Assembly (NCBI RefSeq): GCF_051020985.1
Contig: NC_135006.1
Span: 17,811,501 to 17,875,500 of the forward strand
Length of the DNA stretch: 64,000 nucleotides
From: Nomia melanderi
Taxonomy: Eukaryota; Arthropoda; Insecta; Hymenoptera; Halictidae
Direction: 5' to 3'
A model generated the notes under the pieces. The model worked only from the letters and a program-made list of their open reading frames with translations, was not told the DNA's origin and made no database searches. Shown one piece after another: positions 20,208 through 33,555 of the stretch. Every line of letters starts with the position of its first letter. The stretch's first letter is position 1. The position numbers and the translations under genes were made by a program.

Positions 20208-22965
20208 GTGAGTGCAGTTCGGTCCGGGCGTACACCCAGAAATATTTCCGTTCAGCTACGTATATACGATTCGCCGTGACGCCTCTCCCCGCCGGAGAGA
20301 TCGCGCGCCGATTATCCTAACCGATGACCAGTGATCGGTAAATAGAAGAGAGTGCTCCGAGCGAATAGATCCCTGTAAAACTATAGTTATCAACGCGGCC
20401 CGTCCACGGTGATCGATCTCTCGAATGATTTTTCGATCGTCCACTATCACGGCCCCGAGCGGAATCGACGGAATCGAAGCTTTATCGTGGTTCAACGTGA
20501 ATGTCTCGAACGTATCACGGTCGATGACGCAATGATGCAATGGAACGCTCGATTATCAGTCGGATACACGTGAAAACGAAAGGTTACCGTTATGGTGAAA
20601 GCGGGCTATTAACGGCCAGTTAATTGCCGCCTGGCCGGGTGGACAGGTTAGGTGTGATAATCTCGTGCCGCGAAACTCCGGCGTCTTCGGAATGAATTAA
20701 AGCCGACTGGGTGAGACGCGTACGGCCGCCAGAAGGGACCGGATGCATTCTCCGATGGAATCGGAGCGAACGAGAGGCGGCAAGAGAGCGAGAACCGCGC
20801 GTATTTTCCGCGCCGCGCCATTGGCGGCTACGCGGGACTGGATGCACGTGTAGCCGAGCGTGGACACGCCGCCCTTTTTCACGCGGGAACACGCCGCGAC
20901 AGTCGAAACCCGCGCACCGCCATAAGCGGTTCAACCGAACCGAACCCGTCCGTCCTGGCCAGCCGTACCGAGTGGCAATTTCTCGACGATTCGACCGCCG
21001 GTCCCGGATGAATCGAGGTGACGCACGTTACGCATTTTATTTACGATCGGACGCTCGCCGTAAGTTCAAGCGCGCGACCTCTGCTACGCACCTGCGCCCC
21101 CGCGCGTCAGATCCTCGGTCGTTGATGGCACCCACTCGATTTCCGTAGTTTCTTCGAAAGTGATCTCTTTTTCCGTGCACTTGTCGCGTGCCGATTGTTC
21201 CGAGGACTGTAGGTCGCTGCACGGTTCAGCGTGGATTTGCTTTTCAAATATGGCAGCGACGCACGACACGTTAAACGTAACGGTGGATGCACGGTGGTCA
21301 ACGTTTGCACCATAATGGTGGATGGTAAGAATGCAACCAGCAGGTGCGTGAGTCTCTCGGGCCAGACTTTAAAGGCCGTTGTCAGGTATGCGTGACGTTA
21401 CGGGGGTACGCCTTTCGTAATATTTTCGACGCGTTTCCGTTCTGTGTGTCGTCGATTGATCGTGCCATTTTTTGACGTCGGTTCCCATTGCGATTTCAGG
21501 AATACGTAGAAGTCTGTCGGACCTCCCGGGTCAACGGTGCCGCATCGAAAGGTCAATTTCTATCCAGGAATATTATTCGTTAAGAGAACCGTAACGTGCG
21601 TCGCGCTTCGCACTCGAGCGCACGGTCTCGTTAGCTCCTACACAGCGAATACGAGAGCTCGCTTCGGTGGAGACACCGTGCGAAAGAGTTCGCGGAAAGT
21701 GTCGGCAGCGGAAGGCGGTAGTCCTTGATCGGCAGTCGACTGAAATATTTCGCGGGATCGGACCGTTTCGGTATTCCGCTGTCATCGGTCACCACCTGAA
21801 ACTTCTCGCCGCCGTTACGTCATCGCGGGGAGCTCGCTATCACCGGATCCCGCGATTGGCAGCGTCGAAAACGAGTTGCCGAGCGGTTCGGTGGTCGCGC
21901 AATCTCTCCAGCTGAAACGGGTTATCGGACAGTCGCCTCCAGAGCTCTTATCGGCGATCGGACGGAACTTGCGCGGCCGCGTGTTCGGCCGGTTACCATT
22001 TTTACGCGGGACGATTCGACTCGAGGAGTCTCCTTCCCCCAGTTCCTGGTCCGTTGTATCCAACCTCCCGTTGGCAGAGCCTTCGCAAAGGACGTCGAAG
22101 CGACCAGACGATAGAGAGCAAGCTGGACGAAACCCGCAAGAGTTTCCTTTCATTCTCAACTTCTCAACTTCCAAGGAAACCTAACTAACCTTCGGAACCA
22201 ATGCTCAAGTACCATCTTGCGTCTTACGATCTATCAGTTCCTCATTCCTAATGTAACGCGATTACCTTCAAATCGTTCTATCACACCTTCTAGAAGTCAA
22301 CGACCGACCGGCAGTCCCTCGGCGTTCGTCGGTGCCATTTCCAAAGTCGATCGCCGGTGAACAGGGGCCGAGGAGGCCGGTATCGCGGTTGCGCGATCGG
22401 ATTCCTCGGAATCGCGGCTTTCTATGCCCGCCGCGTCACGCGGATGATCCAGAGGTGGTCGCGAGCGGTGTCCAACGGGACATCCTCTCCGCTGGAAGGC
22501 GGACCAATCTCGCATTCGGCCGTTATCGGTGACCGATGGCAGCCGTGCACACCCGACGCCGACGGGACAACGCTGATCGCGCACGCCGGGGCCGACGCTC
22601 GGCCGGATCGCGGGCACCGTCTTTAGTACACGCGCGCGTTCCGCTCTGACTTGTGGTTTGCTCGCCGCGGCTCCTACTCCCGTCCTGCTCCCTGGAGTTT
22701 CGGCAGTCGGCGACGGTGGCTTCGCAAGGAAAGGTAACCAGCCTCGAGCAGCGCGATCTCTCGAAGCCCACACGCGCGTCGGTACGCGCAGCGTTGGCTT
22801 TCAGTTGGCCCCGGGTTCCGCGATACGCGTCGCGCTCGAGGGAAAAGCGAAAAACGCTCGAATCCGTCGGCCGTGGCGGCTGCATAGCTGCGAATTCCAG
22901 CGAGCACGCCAGCCTTTAAGGTCCGACCGGCGCGATCTCTCGCCGCGCGCGAAGACTCTTTCTCC

Positions 22966-24084
22966 GTGCAGCGGCGGTGCCGCGTGTCGCCCTCCGAGCG
23001 TGTCCGTGTGTCGGCGCACAGCCTCCCGCACGTACACACGCGTCCCGGCCAGTTTTTCGTATTCCACGAACGCTCACGCGCACTTCCCGCCTCGAGCCGG
23101 GCGCATGCGCGCTCGATCGCTTCCCTTTGCACGTGCTCGCTCGCACACGTGCGTGATTTTCACCGCATCCCGCTGATCCAGCACCGGGAACCCGCGTTTG
23201 CCGCTGAAAATTGCGGTCGTCCCTCGTGCGTCCCGCTCGTCCGTCGCGCCGTCGGCTCGTTCCCCGCGCGGAGACATTCCAGACACATCTGTTTTCCGGT
23301 CGGCCGGCCGGGAAATCGAGCCCTCGCCCGGCGAAACGTCCCTTCCGAAATTTCCATACGGACCGAGTCGCGTCGCTCGGCTGCGATTAGAATGCTAACT
23401 CGTCGCGCGACTCGTCTGCCGCACAGGAACCGGCTCGACCGCCGGAAATTCTTGCGTCTCGAATGCTCACGGCAGTTGTATTTTTGTATGGTTTATCGCC
23501 TCAGCGACGAGCAAGCCGTGGAATTTCCTGCGAACTCGCAATTTTCGAGGATAATTAGCCGGGAACCTGTCTGGACGTTGCTTCCATCGGTTTCACGTGT
23601 TTGTCGTAACGTACGCGCGGTGTTCGATTCGATTGTAGCCATTGTTTCGTTGCGTTTCGCCGATTGGAAGGCGTTGCGAATGCAGAAATTACCGCGGTTC
23701 AACGGCAACACGCGAAAAGTCTTGCTAACTCGCAACGGGTTGATCTCGCTTTCTCAATGGCGTCGGTTTGCTAGGTCGCACTCGCGCAGTGTCACTGCCA
23801 AGGGGACCTCTCTGTGTCGGCGTAGTCGTTTTCGGCGGCCGTTCCCGGCGCGGCGGTCATCGGTGATCCTCGCCGACGCCACGAGACCGCTCGACGATTA
23901 CCGTAGAAATTTGAAAGTCAATCGAGCCGTTCTCCGTCGATCGGACTCGCTTTTTCTTGCCGGCGGAACGAGCCGCTTGAAAAACTATGTATACGATAAT
24001 TGCCGTGAGCGTCCTCGCCCAGCGAGTCTATGTATTCACGATTATCCGCAGCCGATCGCGATGCCGATCCGCCGAGGTACTTGA
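22966..24084 (+). other. 372-codon ORF in CpG-rich DNA, status doubtful
   Basis: The longest single ORF in the window. The product is very Arg/Ser-rich with no recognisable domain, signal peptide or membrane segment. Overlapping ORFs exist in other frames and on the other strand. CpG-rich DNA has few stop codons, so chance explains it well. It could also lie in an untranslated first exon or a long non-coding RNA. Confidence 0.15.
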
Positions 24085-24475
24085 TTTTTAGTTAGTCGTC
24101 GGTTTCATCGTTCGCTTCACGGCTGGTGGTTGTGTCGTTTCATGCTAGGAATTTTAATTTATACGGTGAAAGCGCGCAAAATGGAGCTGTTAGCGATACC
24201 GATCGGTAAAACGGTTTTCAACTGCGTATCTTGGACTTATCCGATCGGATCGTCTCGTGAGTGGACTACTCGACCAGTCGTAGCGTGTAGTTGTTATTGG
24301 ATTAACGTATTTACGTACGTTCAGCTATTTATTGAACAGTTGCGATAAGGTGGTCGCAGGAAGAGCTGCTCGGTTGATGAAACTCTCGAGCATTTCGACC
24401 GAAAAGGTCGAGGACAAGGGACACTTCGAACTGCCAAGACTCTTCGGCACAGCAAAAGTCAAAGTTCCCTTCAAC

Positions 24476-24665
24476 TTAACACTTAGCCAATCGAATGGGA
24501 AGATCTCCCAATTTTTACTTAGCAACTATTGCCTTTTATTCTGTTTACCTTTTCTTCTGTTATTTAGTAAGTCTTGAAGTGGGATTATTTGTAATTTATC
24601 AAGCACGCTTCAAGATAATGGAGGAGATTGTAGTTATAGTTCTTCTTAGGTCGCCTAAGTGTTAA
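24476..24665. mobile_element. TTAA-type MITE, family J
   Basis: Bounded by TTAA at 24476 and 24662. Ends TTAACACTTAGCC and GCCTAAGTGTTAA form an inverted repeat. 190 bp, no coding content. Only one copy seen in this window. Confidence 0.5.
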
Positions 24666-25775
24666 GATACGAAAAAATCGAATCACTCGTTTCCAGGACC
24701 GCTGGAATCCCAGAATGCAGTGCAACATTTCCTCGGATAAATCGAGAACCACTTCTCAGTACTACATCCATCTTAAAATCCAAAATGAAACAGCTCCTTC
24801 AACTGGCATTCTAATCAATCGAATCTAAGGATACCAATCATCCTCCAAACATATTCTTCCTTCTTCGTTCATTTCACTATGCACCAGCTGCGTTTGCCCC
24901 ACATCCAACGCAATATACCCGTCGCAGTCCGACTTGATTGCACACTCAGCGAGATATTTTTAAAAGTTCCACAGTTAACTGGCTAACACTGATCATCGGC
25001 GGAAAAAAGGAAGAGTCAACAGTACCGACCTCCGTACCGTTCGAATCTCTTCGACACGTAATCGAGGCTGATTGCTCGATCCCCTCTCCGCCGTGGAAGA
25101 AAGACGGGACGAACAAAAAAGCTTGCCCGATAAAAGAGTCGGCGGTCAGCTGACGCGATCCGCCGTTCCTCCCGCTTCCCCCCGACCCGGGCGAACCTGG
25201 CCGGCGAAAGGGTCGCGAACGGGGGTGGGCCAGGGTGCACGGGGACCGTCCGAGGCTTTGTCGTCCCTTTCACGACCGTCCCCGAAACGGTTCGGCTCGA
25301 ATGTTGGTAAATAAATGCACAGCGGATCGGGCAGATAAGGTGCCGCGAACTTTGGCCTCGACTCTCTCCTCGGCCCGTTGCCCCGCGTCCGATCCCTCGC
25401 CGCCGGACGATCGAGACTGCTCTCGACGTCTCTCATTCATGATCCGCACGCCAGTGAATGGGCGCGTAAGGAAACGAATCTACATTCTGCCAGGCGCACG
25501 GCGCGTTCGCCCGAAACCCCCGAATTTCACCATTCGTACAACGAAAATTGGATTGCTAATCCCTGGTACAATGTGATTTGAAGAGTAATTTTATGCAATT
25601 AGCTATGCTTCTCCATTTACATAACGCTGGAATCGAAACGCAATATCCATTGTCATTGAAAACACTTGATAGTATCTTCGTGTTCAGCTCTATGCGTTAC
25701 AAGTGTTGAAGAATTTGTTTGTATCAGGAAGTATTTTTGAAGTATTGAGTCTTCTCGAGGAAATTTTGGACTTCT

Positions 25776-26006
25776 TTAACCCTTTGCACTCCAGAAGTTC
25801 TTCACCGGAAATATTCAGTATTTTCTAATGAGATACAGACGACATTTTAGATTGAATTGAGAAAGATGCATCGAACAAGAGAACTATTTTCTTCCAGTGT
25901 TTCCTACATTGATGCATTATACAAAGTTTATTAAATATCAAAGTTTAGTTTCGCTGTGTCAAATCAGTTGGTGACTCAGAGGCGCCTCTGGAGTGCAGAG
26001 GGTTAA
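25776..26006. mobile_element. TTAA-type MITE, family A
   Basis: Flanked by TTAA at both ends (25776, 26003). Ends TTAACCCTTTGCACTCCAG and CTGGAGTGCAGAGGGTTAA are inverted repeats. 231 bp, no ORF. Family A recurs at 42958, 47620, 55457, 60094 and 63419. Confidence 0.75.
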
Positions 26007-26389
26007 AGTTCCACGAGCTTCGAAATGTTTACGATTCTAAGGTTGAAATTGCTTTATCAAGCACCGATTGCGAGGCACGAGAAAATTCATCGGTGTTGCC
26101 TCCAGTTTGAAGTATTCTGTTTTGAAGATCAGTGACACTAGTCGATCGAGTTATCTGTCGACTCGTACACAAGATTTCGATGTTATTAGTCGGGCAACAC
26201 TATGTACAACCAGCGGCGATGTACAGATAAACGGGTACCACGATCAAGTGATCGTTGTTTGTGGCTGGTGACTTACCGATTTCGGAGTTGATTAGAACCG
26301 ACACGGCGGTGGTCGAATTTCCGTTCTAGTTAATTCGAATTTCAAGTGGGCATTTCGTTATCTGAGGTCTTGTGGCACGTTTGATCACG

Positions 26390-26557
26390 TCAACATTGGA
26401 TCCACTCACATTTATTCCACCTTGTTCTATTATTCCTAGAACACCGAGTATTTATTCACATGGACCTTAGAAATCAGAAATTTAACAAAACTCCACCCAA
26501 ACTGTTGCCAAACGTTTATAAAATTCAACACTCGACAGTCCGCGAGTCTAGTGTTAA
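26390..26557. mobile_element. TTAA-type MITE, family B (degraded)
   Basis: The right end AGTCTAGTGTTAA is intact. The left end TCAACATTGGATCCACTC is a decayed form of TTAACACTAGGTTTACG. The block ATTTATTCCACCTTGTTCTATTATTCC aligns with the copy at 52476. Confidence 0.45.
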
Positions 26558-27930
26558 CACATGACTCACTCCTAAATTCTGCTGTTATTATTATACAGAT
26601 AACAGACGAACCGCATTATATACCAATTGAAATCCCAGTAGATTCACCGTCGGAGATTCTACGGAAAACATTTGGAACGGCGGATAGTCGTAATCTCCCT
26701 AGAATCAGCTTCTCGAGGATCACTTGGCTCTAAAAATGAGGTCCATTGCTACTTCGATTTTGAATTTCAGATACTCGGCAGGATAGATACCGATCGAAGG
26801 CTTATGCCTCCGGCCCGGCCACTCGATACACATTCCCAGACTCTCTCGATTGTCTGTTTCACGGATGCGGCTTATCGCGCGAACGAATCCAGACTCGCTT
26901 TTCGAAAACAGATAGCCACGCGGCTAATTACGTTGTCGTTGGGCTCGTCCGCAAATCGCGACCAGATTGCCGTCCGATAGACTGTGTCATTTGGAAAGAC
27001 CGATGGGATAATCGCCGCTTCGAACGCTGGATAGTTTAAATCTCACTTTTCTTTTGCAAAATACGCTTTGTCGCTAATTTCGAAATCAGAGGTAAACTTG
27101 CTTCCATATTCTCACGTTTCGAATAATTTATATCGAGCGATCTTAGATTTCTGGTAATCGACAGTTTTGATGATGATTCTCTGTGTTCTGGTTTTTGAAT
27201 TTGGAATTTGCATTGAACATTTCAAATGACTAGCTCTTAATCTAGTTCTAATGATCGAGTTATTTATTAAGGTTACAAGTAGAAGATTAAGAACTAGTCA
27301 TTTGAATATTCTCAGAAATTCAATATTGCAAACTCAAAGTCCGACGAGTCTATAAAAATCTCGCGGAGACACGTTCAAGATTCGACCGACCTGGAATGCG
27401 CGAATAATCGACTCCAGTTTCGAAAACACAGTTGAAAAGTCGTTACCGTTGCACACCTGAGAAGATCTCGCAATGAATTGATTTATCGCCTGATCTGCAG
27501 ATGCTCCTCGCCGATTAATCGCAACGATACGGCCCACTTGTGCTCTTAATATTTGCGAAATTCCTCGTCCGCAGATAAACCGAGTCTCGCGGGCACGATT
27601 GCTCGCTGTAACGTTGAAAAAATGCAGACATGCGAGTAGATACTTGCGTATATGTAAATGTTGGCGGCGATTTATCGAAACCGATTTCTTCACCGTCACC
27701 GAGGCGTCGGGGACCGTTTCAATATTTATTTACCGCGCTACAATTTTCCATTCGATTGTTGTTTCAAGTGTTCGAGCGCGGAGATACCGGCGAAAGCACC
27801 TTTCGATCGTTGGCTCTCTTCTTGTTGTTGCCAACCGAGTCGCCGTTAATATCGCTAATATCCTCTTATCAAGGAATAACTCATTAAAATATTATAATAC
27901 CATAAAACTACAATATCGTAACTATTGTTA

Positions 27931-28046
27931 CTATTCCAAATTACTACATCAACATTCTAATACCATTGCAATACCACTATCGCTATTTCTATTCCAAATT
28001 ACTACATCAACATTCTAATGCCACCACAATACTATTTCCATCGCAA
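27931..28046. repeat. Tandem duplication, 58 bp unit
   Basis: CTATTCCAAATTACTACATC at 27931 recurs at 27989, followed in both by AACATTCTAAT. The flanks hold further partial copies. AT-rich and non-coding. Confidence 0.8.
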
Positions 28047-30178
28047 ACTCTTACATTAACATTCCAACACAATAATCACTACATCGCGCAACGATACTAT
28101 CATCACTGCATTATAACACTATCAGATCGACCAACAATCTCCGCAATTCCTCCGAACCTTCTAAATACCGATCAGCTGCAACGTCCCAGTTCCCGGCGCC
28201 AGAGCGGCACGAACTGCATTCCGCGCGATTATCGCAAACCCAAAACATTAGACGTCGATTTTACGGTAATGCCGCACACGCGCAACGGGCGATCCGGCCG
28301 GTCGATTAAGCCGCATCTTTGTCGGTGGTTGGGGCCCCGTTCGCCGCGGTGCCCGTTGCCAATTAACGTCCCATGAAAATTCAATTGAAAACCTGACAAT
28401 TTTCCAATTAAGCTCAATACACCGGCTAAATCGAATTGAACGAGCCCGTTGCCCTAACGAGGTCCTCTTTCCCGGCCGTCAATGCGGCACGGTTTGTTTC
28501 CGCGGCATTTCCAGGAAGACGCGATGAATGCCCCGCGTCCGACCGCGAGCGATCCTGCTCGCTTCTCGGATCGGCATGAACGGACTTCCTCCCGCTAACA
28601 GCCGCCGTGCTTCTTCATTCGACCGTGCATCGATCCGCTCGAATCAGAATCCGTTCCATGCTCTTCTCTCTTCGTTACGGCCGATCATCATCCTGTCCAT
28701 TGGAAACGATCGGTTACCGTTCGCGTCCGACGCTCTGCAATTAATCCTTCGGCTACTGTTGCCTGAAGCTTGAAAAATTTAGTTTCGGTGAACTGTTAGC
28801 GCGTGGTGTTCAGTTCGCGCTGTTCGAAATGAATCGAGAGCTACTGAAGAATAAGAATAATTCTAGGGGTTGCGTTAACGAGTCGTTTTTCTGGTAATTC
28901 TCTGTTCGTATGTTCGCATTTTTGATGACAAATGATGAAAGAGAGGCGAATGGAATTTTCTAGGGGTTGCACAGGGGTCGAAACGTTAACGACGTTGAGA
29001 AACATGTCTGGCGGATCGAGTGTCGCAAAACGATAGGCCACGTTCGGCGAGCGGCTAAAATTACAGCTGGTCCGTGCTCGTAATTGCCATTTATCTTGCG
29101 GGTACAGTAATTTTTTAATCGTCGTGCGATGGTACCATAAGCGTCGTCCGGTCGTGTCATGTGCCTTTTATCTGGGTTAAGCAATAAGACGGAGAGCCGG
29201 CGCAGAACAACAAAACCCCCGTGCGTTATCCATCGATTGGAAAAGTTTGCAACCGCGATGCATAGTTCCAGGGAAACACTATTCCGAGAAAACGGGGAGG
29301 CGAACAAATAGCCGATCGACGAATTGTGTCGTTCGAGCGTTGTCGGAGATCGCTGGACGAGTGTTCAACGGCGGACTGCAACCCGGTCGCTATTAATCAA
29401 GTTAAATAGATCCTTTGAACGCCGCGAGATACATTTTAGTAAACAAGCTTCGTTTCGCAGACAATTACAAATGTTCCTGATTATCTTGATTCGATTTCCG
29501 TTGAATTCAAACGTTCTTCCTCTTCCAACGTATTATTACGCTTGTCTTAATTATTTTATTTCGCGTTCGATACAGAATAATTCATAATCTCGTATAGAAC
29601 TTTCAATGGACTCAATTTTAAGAGTAAAAGTTCAGGTAAATTTCGGATCAATTTCGAAGTCTCGAATTTCACGGTCACTCCTGGCAGTGTTGAAGACACC
29701 TACAAAAGTTTCACTATTTTTTAATTAGATACGAACTCCCCCGTCCTTTGTTTCCCGAAATTCCTCATCCAGATAATGTTCCTTCTCAAGTGGCCACGGC
29801 TCGGGTTCAGATAACTAAGAAACTACTTAAACTACCAGCGTAAATTTTCCACACTTAAACCGAAGATTTCGAGAAGACAGACAGTGATAACAACCCTTCG
29901 GAAGAATCGAGAAAACCTTCGAATCTTCCCCGGGAACATAAAAATCGCCTGAGCTACTCGCGAGTATTCCCAGCAGACTATATATAGTCCGTTTCTCCAA
30001 AAGGAGACAAGTCAATGGTCATAACAGTTACGATTCCGCGTTATCTCTTTATTTTTAAACGTTCGTCTTTTTCGGGTGGACTTAAGTCTCGTTCAAAATA
30101 AACGGCTCGTATCGCGGCAGGCAAACACACCCTTATAATTACGTCGACGATAATTGGCCGCGGAATCAGCGATTTAAC

Positions 30179-30603
30179 TTAACACTAGCTTCACAGTGTA
30201 TTGTACTGTTCATTCTATTGTTTCCAAAAAAATTGATGCTCATTCAATCCTGGAAATTCGGTATTCAAGCTATCGCTGGATTTCAATTCAGAGATTTAGC
30301 AAAATCTTGCGCCTGTTTTACGCGGATATGTTCACTAATTTGGTTCATTAATATACTTCAAAGCAACCTAGTATGCCTAACGCGACTAGACTTTCGATGT
30401 TTACAAGACGTCATCGGCGATTTTCGAGCAAAAATGTCTCGACGCGCGTGGTGCGTCTTTCCAGCGCGAGAGGTTAAAGGTGGACCATTCGGATGCGCAT
30501 TCGCGTACGTAATCGCGTCAATCGAAATCGACGTAATGCAGCGAGTAATATTTCTGAAATTCGATGTTCGTCAAATTGACGCGCTCCGTGAACCTAGCGT
30601 GAA
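30179..30603. mobile_element. Possible family B element with interior insertion
   Basis: Left end TTAACACTAGCTTCAC and right end GTGAACCTAGCGTGAA match family B ends, with TTCATTCTATTGTTTCC inside as in other copies. At 425 bp it is over twice the usual length, so an insertion or chance pairing is possible. Confidence 0.3.
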
Positions 30604-33519
30604 TACCGATAGATCGTTCGCGCGTTCCTCCCGCTCTCCACGTCCCGTTATCGTTTTCGTTATCTCTGGGACAGAAGCGTGACAAAGAGAGCGAGCCAGC
30701 AAGCTCAGCGACGGCGGTAACGGGGGCGAGGCGGGGGAGGAGGATTTGGTATCGAGCCAGAAATGAATTCTCGAACAAACGGGCCACTGCATTGTGTCCA
30801 GCGCAACAAGATAATAGCTATCTCGTCGTTTTCCAGAGATAATTGCTCCTTCTGGTTTCTAGAGCACCGATTACCTCGACGAGGCCGCTTCGATTCCCCT
30901 CCCCATACGAATTTTCCCCTATGGATCCCTTTTTCCCATCGCTATTATTGCCCGTAGCTCTATTCTCGGACCAGTCATGGAGCCGGGGAATTATTTCGAG
31001 ACGTTCGGTGTCGTTCCGCCGCGCTGACACTCGCCGCGGTATTTCGGCGGGTTCGCGCCGCGACTGGAACGCTGGACGCGGGATATCTTTTTCTTCCACG
31101 GTTTATTTATCGCGTAATACTTTCGCGAAAATAGATTCGCTCGCATTTCGCTTCGGAGATAGGTTCGATGGGCTCAGGATTCTAATTTGCGGCAGGTCGC
31201 TGTGTTCCGGAATAGAGGAGACTCTTCTGATTTATCTCTTATACGATTGATTTAGTTCAAATAACTTCGCCTGTGTTTGACTTTCGAAATAGATTTCAGT
31301 GTTTAGTATTCGAATCTGCGGTAGATTACTACTCTATATCAACGAGTCTCGATTTTCTGTTCCCTTGTCGCAGCGATGTACGCGGAAAATTCGCTTTTCG
31401 CGCGACTTATTTATCGCGTCAGTAATCCCGATGGATTAGTTTCACTGAATTTTAATTCTCAAGTGAAATTTAATGGTTTTACCGTTGGAATCTGGTTGGT
31501 TCACTTCGGACCCCTCGCTTTGCATGATTTATTCGTTCATTACGCAAACACGCTGTTCAGGTGGTTGCTTTACTAATCCATTTGCAATCATCAGTTCTCA
31601 GACCAAATATAAATCTTTCAGTTCTAATTGTAAATGATAACATGCAAATCGTCGCGTAAAAGGCCACGCTGGAACGCTGGCTTCGCGCGCCCCGTCTCGC
31701 GGAAGCCGACAAAATGGCGTCCCGCTCAGAATTTCGCGAGCCTCGCGCTACCGCTCAAACGGAATTCGTTGATCAGGACCGAGTCTCTCTTCACCGCGGA
31801 TGCAACGCGCATTTCCTCTTACGAGCGACGAGTTTAGGATTCGCGTAATTCTACAGCAGGTTAGCAAACCGTAAAGTATACACGGTCGTTCCGGATTTCG
31901 GTTGTGTTCGTGCATGCTTCCGCCGAATTTCGACACGGGAAGCGTGACAACCCGGTCGGATGATGCAATTTTTTCGAGCTCTACCGTGACCGGGTTATTC
32001 GTGGATCGGTTTTTTTTGCCGGTATCGCGGCCCGCATCGACAGTTTCGGCTAGACCGCCGCGTGTTGGCGTTCCGGATTGGCGGTTCGCAATTTCCTCAG
32101 GAATCAACGGGCTATTTCACACGAGAAACAACGGTAGATTAACTTTGTTTCGGGTCGTTCGAAATTGCCTCGTAAAATCACCGATCGGCGTCCCTTTATT
32201 CGGTGGTTTCGAGAATCAGTCTCGCCATATTGAATTCATACGTTCCTCTTCCTTGGTTAATCGGTTTCTTTCGTGTTATTTCATTCGAAATCAGATTTAG
32301 TTCGAAGTCACTAGGATTTAATTTTGAAACGAGTTCAAGTTTCAGTCAATGAATTTTTTTGTAGGGTGAAACGGTCTTCCACGAGGTTAACGCTGTGAGT
32401 CATCGTAATCGGAAAGATTACGGCCCGAAAGCTAACAGAGATAAACCATCTCGGTTCAGGAATTATCGGTTAACTTAACATTCATAATTTTTTAATTCGT
32501 TCGATATCTTTATTGCGGGTTTCGTGGCGAGATGATCGAACGGAGCAGCCACACTCCAACGTGAGTGTTTACGTTGCAGTAAAGAATTTCGAGAGGATCA
32601 GCGGCTATTGAAAGATGTATTACGAATGATTTCAAGCTTGTCGATTGTTATCCAGTGTATTTATCTAACAAGCTGTTTGTACCGAAAGATTAACAGTCGA
32701 GAGTGTATCAATCAATTCGTCAATCTCGGTGCCCGAGTGCAATCCTGGAGCAATAAAACAACTAAAGTAGCACAATGAATCAACGCTTTTAATTCGCGTT
32801 TAAACAGAAATTAATGTGTTCCTTATCGATAACTGCAGACACGAAAAAGACCCGCTGATAAGCTTCCGGGTAGTAAAACGGGAAGACACGGTTTGTTGAC
32901 CGGCTGATTTGTCGACCACAAATGTCCACTCGAGCCCAATTCAAAGGAATGCCATGAATGCAGTTAACATTTACGTTTGCCATCATGCTCGAATTTTCGG
33001 AAGCAAATAGTTCAAAGGGTCGAACGTTCAACAAACAATTCAACTCAACGATACAAACTCAAAAAATTCCTACAACCACTAAAGTTACAGCCATCCCGCT
33101 GAAAATCAATTTCTCGCATTGGTTTGTCTTCAGCGGCGCGACTCGCGCGCACTATAGACCCGCATTCCTCTCAGGTGCCGTTCCTCCGGCGCGGAGGAGA
33201 AACGCGTAATGCCCGAGCCAAAGACGATCGAGGGTCGCGTGATCGATAAACGGCCGAATTCGCCGTGCTCGGTGATATCTCCTCGTTCGGATGATTCGAA
33301 AGTCCAGGGGGCGAGAGCAGGGACGGGCCGCTCACTAAAAATAATTCCGGGCCCCCTTATCGGCCGGCTGAAGTTTACACAATCCTGTTTGCACAATACT
33401 CCGCAGTGCCGTGCAACAATGCTCCTCCAGCGGCGGGAATAAGAATACACGTGTAGTCGCGGCGCGAAGACGCGGCGACGTACCGGGTGTCGGAATTCAC
33501 GCGTCGCTCGTGTTGGTAC

Positions 33520-33555
33520 GGCTCGCTCGCGCACGCACGCACGCTCGCACGCACG
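33520..33555. repeat. (CGCA)n / (CTCG)n microsatellite
   Basis: Short imperfect tetranucleotide run in CpG-rich sequence. Confidence 0.75.

Larger units (their letters stand above)
19200..24100. other. CpG-rich region, possible promoter / first-exon zone of gene 2
   Basis: Nearly 5 kb of CpG-dense sequence on the coding side of gene 2. It contains good splice-donor strings (CAC|GTGAGT at 20208, ATG|GTAAGA near 21315, CAG|GTATGC near 21385) and initiator-like TCAGT motifs. No protein domain is recognised. Gene 2 needs at least one upstream untranslated exon, and this is the likeliest location. Confidence 0.35.
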
